This document shows, in pieces, positions 34,128 to 43,862 of a DNA stretch of 64,000 bases (positions are counted from its first letter, which is position 1; every line of letters starts with the position of its first letter). The DNA comes from Enterococcus malodoratus ATCC 43197 (GTDB lineage: Bacteria > Bacillota > Bacilli > Lactobacillales > Enterococcaceae), in the NCBI RefSeq assembly GCF_000407185.1, contig NZ_KE136482.1, positions 558,001 through 622,000 of the forward strand, read 5' to 3'. A program made the position numbers and the translations under genes. The notes under the pieces were generated by a model, which saw only the letters and a program-made list of their open reading frames with translations, ran no database searches and had not been told where the DNA came from.

Positions 34128-34802
34128 TTACCAAATGTATGGAAGTAACCGGTAATTTACCTTTTTCTGGTATTCTTTATAACCAGCTAATTCTTCCGCC
34201 AGTATCGCCTCTTCATTCATTATTCTCTTAATTATTAAAAAAGGATAGATCAAAAAGATTGGCACCGCGAACAATGATCCTAGAATGAATGGAATTGACA
34301 GAAACATTAGCAACGTCGCAAAATACATCGGATGTCTGACTAGCCCATATAATCCAGTATCGATAACGGTTTGATTTTCTTGTACTTCTACTGTTCTTGA
34401 AAGATAGGCATTTTCACGCATGACTTCTGCGTACAGCAGATATCCTGCCAAAAATACAATAGACGCTATGATGACTACCCAATCGGGCACCATACTCCAT
34501 TTAAATCTGAAGTCCAATCCCGCTAATACAAAACCTAAAATGAACATGATCAACGAACCCGCAATAACTTCTTTTTGTTCAGTTTCCCGTTCCTTCGTAT
34601 TCAACCTTTTTTCTAACAAGTCCGGGGCTTTTAGCCATAGTATGATGCCCAAAGCAATCATCGGCAGAAATAATAGACTGATAAATAGCCAAGCGTTCCA
34701 AAATGTGAACGATCCTGCGGGAAAAAACAGAAGTATCCCCAACATTATAAAACCGATAACAAACTTAAAAAGCGCTGTTTTTAATAAATGTCTTGCTTTC
34801 AT
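34128..34802 (-). CDS. Isoprenylcysteine carboxyl methyltransferase-like membrane protein
   Basis: 224-residue polytopic protein with about five helices, of the ICMT/NnrU-like methyltransferase family (integral membrane, SAM-dependent). The conserved cofactor region is visible as TGLYGLVRHPMYFATLL (about 150-166) and a C-terminal EEAILAEELAGYKEYQKKV. No CaaX prenylation exists in bacteria, so the true methyl acceptor is unknown. It has no obvious operon partner. Confidence 0.78.
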   Translation of the reverse strand: MKARHLLKTALFKFVIGFIMLGILLFFPAGSFTFWNAWLFISLLFLPMIALGIILWLKAPDLLEKRLNTKERETEQKEVIAGSLIMFILGFVLAGLDFRFKWSMVPDWVVIIASIVFLAGYLLYAEVMRENAYLSRTVEVQENQTVIDTGLYGLVRHPMYFATLLMFLSIPFILGSLFAVPIFLIYPFLIIKRIMNEEAILAEELAGYKEYQKKVNYRLLPYIW

Positions 34803-34950
34803 CTTCTTTCACTCCGATCCTTTCAGCTGTATTTACATACGTAAGTCCCTCTCTTAAATTGTATGTCTTCCAGTCAGAATAAAAATACCTTTCACCAGAA
34901 AATCAGTGAAAAGTCCTTTTTTAAAATAAATTGGAGTAGTTTAGTCATGA

Positions 34951-34990
34951 AAAACGCCGATAAACCATCGTATTCATAGATACATCGGTT
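34951..34990 (-). terminator. Possible terminator of the secreted C39 protein gene
   Basis: Minus-strand CCGATG and TATCGG arms enclose a second short pairing and are followed by CGTTTTTC. The stem is weak. Confidence 0.4.
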
Positions 34991-34999
34991 ATATTTTTG

Positions 35000-36577
35000 T
35001 TATCTCACCACAACTGCGGATTTTCTCAAATTATAACTTGCTTCAAACTTACTAGCAGAAACCCAATATTTTCCGCTGTTTGGATCAGATATGTGATAGG
35101 TATTGTTTGATTCATTAAAGCCGTCCAATGTTACAACATGCGCATTATCGATTCCAGTTCCCCACCAATATTTTCCATAGCGCGGCGAAGCATAATTTCC
35201 CGTTACGTAAACAACTACCGGATTGCCCTTCCGCAACTCATCTTTTAATGTCTCAACAGAACTTCCCGAGATATCTGCCACCTTACCATATTTATTCCCC
35301 CACTGCGTTAATGGTTTAGCATAAATAGAATGATAAATATTAGGCTTAATCACATCTGGTCTGCCGGAGAACCCATTATTAGGATTGTTATTGGGCGACA
35401 TCGGCATTTCCTTGATGAAATTTTTTAGATTATAATTTTTTGCATAGCCTTTTTGCTGCAAAGCCTGCAACAGTGACGCGGCCTCGCACCCCATTGGAAA
35501 ACCAGCACTGTTTTGATTGATATATGGTGCATTTAGCAGAACATAAGAAGCGACACTTTGTGAACCTCCTGCCGTATACCAAGCAATTCCTTCATTTCGC
35601 CATCCTCTTTTGACCAGATCATTTCGTTCACTGACTAGCATCGTGTAATGATGCGATCCTGCACCTCGTGCATTTGGATTGAAGACTCGATACATTGGTT
35701 GACCTGTTTTAGGCGTTTTCCAGGCAATCCCCTCATAGCGCCATCCATGCTTCTTCAAGTTATCCCGTTCACCCGCAACCAATGTGTAAAAATGTTCACC
35801 AGAATTCGGATTGTACAGTCGATAGAGTTGATTTCCGGTTCCATCCACATACATACTAATTCCTTCATTTCGCCAACCAAGACGTACTAAGTAATCCCGT
35901 TCACCCGCATTCATTGTATGCAGATGCTCACCAGAATTCGGATTGTATACTCGATAGATTGCGATTTTCGCGGCTTTTGCTGCAGCGGATCTCGCTGTGG
36001 CTGCAGAACTTTGTGTCGCAGCCTTATTCGAAGACTGAACGGTTTGGTTCTCAACCGCTTTTGTTGAGTCATTGGTGGGCGCCTCTGGTGTATTCTCAGA
36101 ATCAGAAGTCGTTTCTGCCTTTGAATCTTCAACAGTGGACTCTGTTGACACGGTTTCGTCCGCGACTTCTTCCGTTGAAACTTCTGTCACAGCCTCTTTT
36201 GGCGCTTGAATTTCTTTATCTATTTCTTTATCCGGTTCAATATCTTTTTTTGCTTCCGCATTTACTGTAGTTTCAGGTTGTTCAGTAACAACTGGCTGCG
36301 GCTCGTTTTCTTCAACACTTTTAGTTTGGTCACTAATCACCAAATCTTCGTGACTTGTTTCTGACTCCCCTCCAACTGGTTGTTCTACAGCCTCATTAGT
36401 AGTCGATTCAATTGGAACATCTTCTGCTACCTGCTGGATTTGAGCAGTTTCTACAGCGGCATAAGCTTCATTTTTATCTACAGCCAAATCTGTCGCAACC
36501 AAAATACCTAGAAAAATGATTGGAGCTATTACCCAACTCTTTCCTTTTTTATACATTTTAAAACGTTTCTTTTCCAT
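35000..36577 (-). CDS. Secreted C39-like cysteine peptidase with DUF5648 repeats and KxYKxGKxW signal
   Basis: 525-residue secreted protein. The N-terminus KMYKKGKSW (7-15) is the KxYKxGKxW motif, followed by a hydrophobic segment and AYA-A cleavage site near 41. Residues about 42-205 are an acidic Thr/Glu/Ser-rich low-complexity linker. Three repeats of about 40 residues follow, each starting YRxYNPNxGEHxxT-like and ending GWRxEGIxW (DUF5648 type, found in surface or lytic proteins). The C-terminus (about 345-525) is a peptidase C39_2-like domain with Cys in FPMGCEAASL, His in NAHVVTLDG and Asp in ISDPNSG. No LPXTG is present, so it is probably released or bound through the repeats. Confidence 0.85.
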   Translation of the reverse strand: MEKKRFKMYKKGKSWVIAPIIFLGILVATDLAVDKNEAYAAVETAQIQQVAEDVPIESTTNEAVEQPVGGESETSHEDLVISDQTKSVEENEPQPVVTEQPETTVNAEAKKDIEPDKEIDKEIQAPKEAVTEVSTEEVADETVSTESTVEDSKAETTSDSENTPEAPTNDSTKAVENQTVQSSNKAATQSSAATARSAAAKAAKIAIYRVYNPNSGEHLHTMNAGERDYLVRLGWRNEGISMYVDGTGNQLYRLYNPNSGEHFYTLVAGERDNLKKHGWRYEGIAWKTPKTGQPMYRVFNPNARGAGSHHYTMLVSERNDLVKRGWRNEGIAWYTAGGSQSVASYVLLNAPYINQNSAGFPMGCEAASLLQALQQKGYAKNYNLKNFIKEMPMSPNNNPNNGFSGRPDVIKPNIYHSIYAKPLTQWGNKYGKVADISGSSVETLKDELRKGNPVVVYVTGNYASPRYGKYWWGTGIDNAHVVTLDGFNESNNTYHISDPNSGKYWVSASKFEASYNLRKSAVVVR

Positions 36578-36756
36578 TTTGCGCCTCCTGATTTCAGAAC
36601 GAAAAAAACAACTATCTATTCGGGAAATTAACCGCTTTTATAAATACAAATGCATTTTATCAAATTTTTAGTCAATATAACAGATATTTGTTATTAAATT
36701 CGATTATTTGAAGTGTGTACTGAATAATATATGACTTTTCATCTAAATTTTTCCAA

Positions 36757-36790
36757 ACAAAAAAGCCATCAGAGAAAACTGATGACTTTC
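36757..36790 (-). terminator. Terminator of the amidohydrolase-MFS operon
   Basis: Minus-strand CATCAG-TTTTCT-CTGATG is followed by GCTTTTTTG, about 15 bases after the MFS stop codon. Confidence 0.8.
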
Positions 36791-36803
36791 AGAAAATGTA
36801 TTC

Positions 36804-38018
36804 CTATTTTTGTCGTTCTAATTCTCCGATCGCTTGTTTACTATCTTTTGTTTGGATAGCGAGTGACACGAGCCCTGCTAAAACAAAAACTAATGCAATG
36901 AAACTGAAGGCGCCGCCATATGATCCACTCGTATTTACTAACCAGCCTATGATCATAGGCGCGAAGAATCCGCCAGAAACACCTACTGCATTGATAATCG
37001 AATACTTGGTTGAAACTTCACGTTCTGCAAAAAGTTTGACTGGCAAACTCATTAAGGTCGCAAAACCAATACTTGCTGCAGCCACGGCCAATGCCAAAAA
37101 TAGCATACTTAGAACTAATGAATGACTTTTTGATAGAAGGAAAGCAACGAGTCCACCTAGTGCCGAAGCAATTAGAATTACTTGTTTTTCTCGATCCTTG
37201 AAATGACGTCCGATCATTGAGCCTGCAAACATCGCACTGATCATCATCACAAATCCAATCAACGCGCTCAGCATTGCCATTCTATTCATCGTTAAATTGA
37301 ATTCATCCACTAAATAGGATGCGATCCATCCAGTCATCCCATAAACTGCTGCATTGATGAAAAATGCCGCCAGCACCATGATCCAAACATTGCGATCTTT
37401 GATAACTTGAAAGAAAGAAATGTTCGATTGATTGGCAGAAACGATGGGCTCGCCAGCCGTTTTCGGAATACCTTTGATCATTAAAAAGCCGATCACTAAC
37501 ACGATTACGCCATAAACGAAATAAGTTGTCTTCCAACCGACCAACGTCAATAAGGGCGCTACCAACAATGGTCCAACGATTCCCGCAAAACCTGATGAAG
37601 CAATCATAGACGATTGGACCGAACCCCTTTTTGCTGGCTCGACTTCCCTTGTAACAAACGCACTAACAGCTGACGGATACCCTGCGTGAGCAAACGATCC
37701 CGCCGCAAAACGTATCATCAATAAATATATCAGCGAAAAGCCAAAACCTAAACAAATCATTAAAACACCGATAAGCAGAATCGCCAAGGTCATGATCTTC
37801 CGACTGCCTAAACGATTGCCCAAAAAGCCAAATGGAATTTGAAATAGCGTGTAGCCAAGGAAAAAGGCACTTAATATTAATCCCTTTTGCCCAGCATTGA
37901 TTCCTAGGTCCTGAGCGATTGGAATCACCGACAAACTAATAATATTTTTATCCAAGTAAACGCAAGTATACCCAAGAAATATTAAGATTAGTGAACGGTT
38001 AATTTTGCTTTTCCCCAT
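36804..38018 (-). CDS. MFS transporter, anion:cation symporter-like
   Basis: 404-residue, 12-helix MFS protein. LDKNIISLSVIPIAQDLGI in the first helix and GFLGNRLGSRKIM in loop 2-3 fit the ACS/organic acid symporter group. It starts three bases after the amidohydrolase stop, so it probably imports the acylated amino acid or a related anion that the amidohydrolase cleaves. An export role is possible. Confidence 0.85.
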   Translation of the reverse strand: MGKSKINRSLILIFLGYTCVYLDKNIISLSVIPIAQDLGINAGQKGLILSAFFLGYTLFQIPFGFLGNRLGSRKIMTLAILLIGVLMICLGFGFSLIYLLMIRFAAGSFAHAGYPSAVSAFVTREVEPAKRGSVQSSMIASSGFAGIVGPLLVAPLLTLVGWKTTYFVYGVIVLVIGFLMIKGIPKTAGEPIVSANQSNISFFQVIKDRNVWIMVLAAFFINAAVYGMTGWIASYLVDEFNLTMNRMAMLSALIGFVMMISAMFAGSMIGRHFKDREKQVILIASALGGLVAFLLSKSHSLVLSMLFLALAVAAASIGFATLMSLPVKLFAEREVSTKYSIINAVGVSGGFFAPMIIGWLVNTSGSYGGAFSFIALVFVLAGLVSLAIQTKDSKQAIGELERQK

Positions 38019-38021
38019 AGG

Positions 38022-39194
38022 CTAGACGCTTTCTAAAAAGGCTAAAGCAGCTTCCACATAAACATTTGCGCCGAAATTCAGCACTTCCTCTTCCAAGACA
38101 ATTTTCGGATTATGCAGCATTAATTCCGTATCGGCCGCAGTGATGAACATCGTAGTTGTTGGAATTTGATGGCTAATCTCGCCAAAATCTTCACTTCCCA
38201 TCATTGGGACTGCCAATGGCGAATGCTGAAGGACATTCGCTGGAAAAACTTCTTCCAATCCCGCTTTGACCGTCTCAGTCACTTTTTGATCAATTTCGTT
38301 ACTGCAGCAGCCGTTAGTAAAATCAACCGTCACTTTTGCACCGAAAGCCTGACCGATCGATTCTGAAATTTCTACCATTCGTTTTTTGATTTGCTGACGA
38401 ACTTCTTCCTTAAGGGTACGAAGCGTTCCCTTCATATATGCTGAATTCGGGATAACATTTGATGAGCCGGGTGTTCCGCCGACAAACTCACCGATCGTTA
38501 AAACAAACCGTTCTGCTGAACTGATTTCTCGTGCAGATAGAGTTTGCAGTGCATCGTATATTTTAGTCGCTACATTGATTGGATCGACTGAAACCTCTGG
38601 CATCGATCCGTGACTGCCGACACCTTCAACTTTGATCTCATACCAATCAGCACTAGCCATGAACGTTCCAGCGGGTGCGACAAAAACATTTTTAATCGGC
38701 AGGTCTTTAAACGGAAATACATGGATCATCGCTCCGGCATCGACTTTGGGATTTTCCAATACGCCAGCTTCCAAGCAATCCTTCGCACCTTGTAAAATCT
38801 CTTCGCCTGGTTGGAAAAGAAGTTTTACTACTCCAGTCAATTCGGCTTCTCGTTCCTTTAAGATCTTCGCTGCGCCTAATAGCATAGTTGTATGCATATC
38901 GTGTCCGCAAGCATGCATCGCTCCATTTTCTGATCGGAACGGCAAATCCGTATCCTCATTAAGTGGAAGCGCATCCATATCACCGCGCAATAAAAAGGTC
39001 TTCTCTCCTTGACCGATTGTGCAGGTGATACCCATCTTGCCACAGGCTAGCGGCTCATAGCCATATTCCACCAGTTTTTGCCACACAAAATCCTTTGTAG
39101 CTGGCAGGTCCATTCCGACCTCTGGATTTTGATGTAAATGGCGGCGAATTTCTACTAACTCTGTTTGCAATGGTGTTTCTTTGATTTTTTCCAT
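38022..39194 (-). CDS. M20-family amidohydrolase (N-acyl-amino-acid/hippurate hydrolase type)
   Basis: 390-residue metallo-amidohydrolase of peptidase family M20D. The metal-site motifs are ACGHDMHTTMLLGAA (about 92-106), the acidic LFQPGEE near 125, and the C-terminal MMGSEDFGEIS. The dimerisation (lid) domain sits between about 180 and 290 with GSHGSMPE. It hydrolyses N-acylated or aromatic-acylated amino acids; the exact substrate is unknown. The ATG at 39194 is preceded by AAAGGGGG; an extension to 39221 lacks a ribosome site. The following MFS gene is in the same operon. Confidence 0.88.
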   Translation of the reverse strand: MEKIKETPLQTELVEIRRHLHQNPEVGMDLPATKDFVWQKLVEYGYEPLACGKMGITCTIGQGEKTFLLRGDMDALPLNEDTDLPFRSENGAMHACGHDMHTTMLLGAAKILKEREAELTGVVKLLFQPGEEILQGAKDCLEAGVLENPKVDAGAMIHVFPFKDLPIKNVFVAPAGTFMASADWYEIKVEGVGSHGSMPEVSVDPINVATKIYDALQTLSAREISSAERFVLTIGEFVGGTPGSSNVIPNSAYMKGTLRTLKEEVRQQIKKRMVEISESIGQAFGAKVTVDFTNGCCSNEIDQKVTETVKAGLEEVFPANVLQHSPLAVPMMGSEDFGEISHQIPTTTMFITAADTELMLHNPKIVLEEEVLNFGANVYVEAALAFLESV

Positions 39195-39307
39195 TATGTT
39201 TCCCCCTTTAAAAAAAATCATAGCACAAAAAAAATTTTGAACCTGATTTTCTTTTAAAGATCAAAAAAAGAAAATCAATACGTTTCTTAAATTAGCGTTA
39301 TTTAAAA

Positions 39308-39343
39308 ACAAAAAAGAGAAATCAGTTTTACCTGATTTCTCTA
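39308..39343 (-). terminator. Terminator of the dha operon
   Basis: Minus-strand AGAGAAATCAG / CTGATTTCTCT stem with a six-base loop followed by TTTTTTG, about 16 bases after dhaM. Confidence 0.88.
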
Positions 39344-39358
39344 ATCTATTCATAAATT

Positions 39359-39727
39359 CTATTTGATTTTCAATTCTGCTAATTGCTTTTCGATTTCGGT
39401 CTCTTCTGCATCTGCCGCTAATAACGCGCAGGCAGTATAGGCACTTTCAACAAATGCCGTATCGAAAAGAGTCACCTTTTTCTCCGTCATTTCAATTGCC
39501 AGCTCTAAGTTCATTTTGGCACTGCCTAGATCATAAAAAGCTAACAACTCATCAGCTGAATTTTCCTCGATAGCTTGTGAGATTCGTTCCATCGAAGTCC
39601 CGATACCGCCATCTTCCAATCCTCCGGCAGTTGTGACAGGAACATTTTTAGCGACTTCACCAATCAATCGTTTTAATCCTTCTGGTATTTCTTTCGTATG
39701 GGATACTAGCACTACACCTCTACTCAT
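39359..39727 (-). CDS. dhaM: Dihydroxyacetone kinase phosphotransfer subunit DhaM
   Basis: 122-residue IIA-Man-like domain with the phosphorylated His in VLVSHTKEIPEG (about residue 9) and the ELLAFYDLGSAKMN segment typical of DhaM. It lacks the HPr and EI-like domains of the E. coli protein, as usual in Firmicutes. It passes phosphate from HPr to ADP on DhaL. The ATG at 39727 overlaps dhaL by eight bases (ATGAGTAG), with AGGTG upstream; a longer frame to 39745 is less likely. Confidence 0.9.
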   Translation of the reverse strand: MSRGVVLVSHTKEIPEGLKRLIGEVAKNVPVTTAGGLEDGGIGTSMERISQAIEENSADELLAFYDLGSAKMNLELAIEMTEKKVTLFDTAFVESAYTACALLAADAEETEIEKQLAELKIK

Positions 39728-40298
39728 TAAAGACACCTGCCTCAATCATCGATTCAAATAAATATGCTGACGACATCGCTCCAGGATCAATATGCCCAAT
39801 TGAGCGTTCGCCGAGATAGGACGCACGGCCTTTTGTCGCTTTCATATTTTTTGTTTTTTCAACCAATATTTCGATTGTTGCTGGATTCAAAGTGCCGTTA
39901 TTTAAATTTTCTACTGCCGGCACCCATAAATCTAACATTGTTTTTTCACCTGCTGTAGAATTGCCTCTTTTTTCAATTCCGGCAACAGCAGCCTTCAATA
40001 ACATTTCCGGATCATTTGAGTCTTTGCTGGCTTTCATCATTTCCATCATAGCTGTTCCATAGAGAGGACCTGATGCTCCACCAACCTTGCTGATCAACGC
40101 CATTGCGGTCGCCTTGAAAATAGCAGGCAAATCGCCTGATAAATCCGCCGCCATAACCGCATCCATGCCGCGGGCCATGTTGTTTCCATGGTCGCCATCG
40201 CCAATCGGTGTATCTAGCTCGCTCAAATAATCTTTCTTGATTTGAATCTTTTCATTAAATAGTTCTAGGGTTTTTCGCAAATTTTCTGGTGTAAACAT
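39720..40298 (-). CDS. dhaL: Dihydroxyacetone kinase ADP-binding subunit DhaL
   Basis: 192-residue all-helical DhaL, which holds ADP/ATP as a phosphate carrier for DhaK. The Asp cluster for Mg-ADP is TPIGDGDHGNNM (about 30-41), and KVGGASGPLYGTAMM plus GRASYLGERSIGHIDPGA are conserved. The start at 40298 has AAGGAGG six bases before it; the frame continues to 40391 without support. A 97-base gap with an intercistronic hairpin separates it from dhaK. Confidence 0.93.
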   Translation of the reverse strand: MFTPENLRKTLELFNEKIQIKKDYLSELDTPIGDGDHGNNMARGMDAVMAADLSGDLPAIFKATAMALISKVGGASGPLYGTAMMEMMKASKDSNDPEMLLKAAVAGIEKRGNSTAGEKTMLDLWVPAVENLNNGTLNPATIEILVEKTKNMKATKGRASYLGERSIGHIDPGAMSSAYLFESMIEAGVFNE

Positions 40299-40340
40299 AG
40301 TGGGCCTCCTTGAATACTTTTTGCTTACGATAGTATAAAT

Positions 40341-40379
40341 CTCAGTCCAGATATAAATGATGTTTAGACCCGGACTGAG
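40341..40379 (-). repeat. Intercistronic hairpin between dhaK and dhaL
   Basis: Arms CTCAGTCC (40341-40348) and GGACTGAG (40372-40379) are perfectly complementary with a 23-base interval and no T-run. It may adjust the ratio of DhaK to DhaL/DhaM through mRNA stability or partial termination. Confidence 0.55.
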
Positions 40380-40395
40380 TTCAATTTTCAATTAA

Positions 40396-41379
40396 TTACC
40401 AAGCGATTGTATGAACTGGTTCATTTAGTAAGCGCAAACGTTCTTCGTCTAATTTGATCATGGTAATTGATGCACCTGCCATTTCAAGTGAAGTCATATA
40501 GTTGCCGACCTTACTAAAGGTGATCTCAATCCCTTCTTCTGAAAGAATTTTTTTCGCATCGTTAAAATAGATAAACAATTCCATCAATGGCGTAGCTCCC
40601 ATACCATTAACGAATAATCCGTATTTCTCACCAGCTTGCCAATTGAATTCTGCTTTAAGTTTGCTAATGATTTCTTTAGCGATGTCATAAGAAGGTTTGA
40701 TCTTTTCACGACGATAGCCGGGTTCGCCATGAATTCCGACACCGAACTCCATCTCATCATCAGCTAAAACAAAGCCAGGTTTGCCGACCTCTGGAACAGT
40801 TGCTCCAGATAAGGCGATTCCCACCGTTTTAATATCATTTACTAAATCTTTTCCATAACTTGCTAATTCTGAGACCGTTTTGCCTTCACGAGCCAAACCA
40901 CCTAGAATTTTGTGAACAAGGACTGTTCCGGCTACACCGCGACGACCTTGGGTAAACGTGCTGTCTTCTACCGCAATATCATCATCTACTAAAACAGAAT
41001 CCACCTCGATGTCATCCATCGCTGCTAGATCCTTGGCCATATCAAAATTCATGACATCGCCTGAGTAGTTCTTGACGATCATTAATGTTCCTTTTCCTTT
41101 ATTAGTCGCTTTGATTGCTTCATAAATTTGGTCTGGAGTCGGCGAAGTGAACACATGTCCGCAAACCGCAGCACTTAGCATTCCATCCCCGACAAATCCG
41201 GCATGAGAAGGCTCGTGACCGCTGCCGCCGCCGCTGACTAATGCCACTTGATCATACTCGTCACTACGAGTTACTACCAGTGTTTCTGGAACTTGCTTCA
41301 CATAATCCGGGTACGCGCCAACCAATCCGCTGACCATTTCATCTACGACATTCTTTGGGTCATTGATAATTTTTTTCAC
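40396..41379 (-). CDS. dhaK: Dihydroxyacetone kinase substrate-binding subunit DhaK
   Basis: 327-residue DhaK, which binds dihydroxyacetone covalently through a His in EFGVGIHGEPGYRR and receives phosphate from DhaL-ATP. Conserved features are ALVSGGGSGHEPSHAG (substrate loop) and VLVDDDIAVEDS. The chosen start is GTG 41379, giving MKKIINDPKNVVDEM as in other DhaK proteins, with GGAGG eight bases before it; an ATG at 41394 has a site too close. It follows glpF on the same strand, so glycerol or DHA uptake and DHA phosphorylation are clustered. No glycerol dehydrogenase gene is present in the window. Confidence 0.92.
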   Translation of the reverse strand: MKKIINDPKNVVDEMVSGLVGAYPDYVKQVPETLVVTRSDEYDQVALVSGGGSGHEPSHAGFVGDGMLSAAVCGHVFTSPTPDQIYEAIKATNKGKGTLMIVKNYSGDVMNFDMAKDLAAMDDIEVDSVLVDDDIAVEDSTFTQGRRGVAGTVLVHKILGGLAREGKTVSELASYGKDLVNDIKTVGIALSGATVPEVGKPGFVLADDEMEFGVGIHGEPGYRREKIKPSYDIAKEIISKLKAEFNWQAGEKYGLFVNGMGATPLMELFIYFNDAKKILSEEGIEITFSKVGNYMTSLEMAGASITMIKLDEERLRLLNEPVHTIAW

Positions 41380-41509
41380 TTGCTCTTCCTCCATATTCCT
41401 TTAAGATATTTTTTATCCTTTATAATCGCTAAATCAATCACTCTTCTTCCAAACAATCCTCTGTTAATTAGAAGAAAATAAATGTATACTTTTAAATTTG
41501 ATCAAATTG

Positions 41510-42232
41510 TTACATAGGCAGGACCATGAACAACAGGGCAGCCAAAATACCACCAATGATTGGTCCAACTACTGGTACCCAAGAATAGCCCCAGTCGGAG
41601 TCTCCTTTATTTGGAATTGGCAGAAAAGCATGGGCAATCCGAGGACCCAGATCTCGAGCTGGATTAATCGCATAACCAGTGGTCCCGCCAAGTGATAGTC
41701 CAATAACTAAAATTAAGATCCCAACCGCAATTGGATTCAAGCCATCACCAAACTTGCTCATTCCAAAAGTTAACAAAGCGAAAACCAGCATAAAGGTTCC
41801 GATAATTTCACTAATCAAGTTGGCACCTAGACTTCGAATCGCAGGTCCCGTTGAGAATACACCTAAAATTGCTGCCGAATCTTTGGTTTCCTTCCAATGA
41901 GGATAGTAATGAATATACACTAGCACTGCACCAATAATTGCGCCAATCATTTGTCCCAATATATATGGAACAACCATATCCCAACCAATTTTTCCGGCAA
42001 TTGCCATACCAATGGTCACTGCTGGATTTAGATGTGCAAAGGACATATACCCCGCAGCATAAGCACCGATCGTAACTGCGGCACCCCAACCTAGTGTAAT
42101 AGCGATCCAGCCGGCACCTTCAGCCTTAGTTTTGCGCAAGCTTACACCAGCTACCACTCCATCACCTAGTAGTACTAAAACCATCGTTCCAATAATTTCT
42201 CCAATTACCTGCGTTGACATGCTCGTATCCAT
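41510..42232 (-). CDS. glpF: Glycerol uptake facilitator (aquaglyceroporin)
   Basis: 240-residue MIP-family channel with six helices and two half-helix NPA motifs: HLNPAVTIG (about 67-75) and AINPARDLGPR (about 188-198). The Asp after the second NPA (NPARD) and the length mark a glycerol facilitator rather than a water-only channel. It admits glycerol, and perhaps dihydroxyacetone, for the flanking kinases. The start at 42232 is behind AAGGGGGA. Confidence 0.92.
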   Translation of the reverse strand: MDTSMSTQVIGEIIGTMVLVLLGDGVVAGVSLRKTKAEGAGWIAITLGWGAAVTIGAYAAGYMSFAHLNPAVTIGMAIAGKIGWDMVVPYILGQMIGAIIGAVLVYIHYYPHWKETKDSAAILGVFSTGPAIRSLGANLISEIIGTFMLVFALLTFGMSKFGDGLNPIAVGILILVIGLSLGGTTGYAINPARDLGPRIAHAFLPIPNKGDSDWGYSWVPVVGPIIGGILAALLFMVLPM

Positions 42233-42260
42233 GAAACATTCCCCCTTAGTTTTTTATTAT

Positions 42261-42317
42261 GCCAGCCAACACAGCCCTTTTTCTCTCATAAAGGTTTTGT
42301 TTCGCTGCGCGGCTGGC
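42261..42317 (-). repeat. Intercistronic hairpin between glpK and glpF
   Basis: GCCAGCC (42261-42267) and GGCTGGC (42311-42317) are perfect arms, with an inner AGC / GCT pairing around a long loop. There is no T-run after it, so it is more likely a processing or stability element than a terminator. Confidence 0.5.
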
Positions 42318-42326
42318 TTAATTAGA

Positions 42327-43862
<1,536 letters not shown>

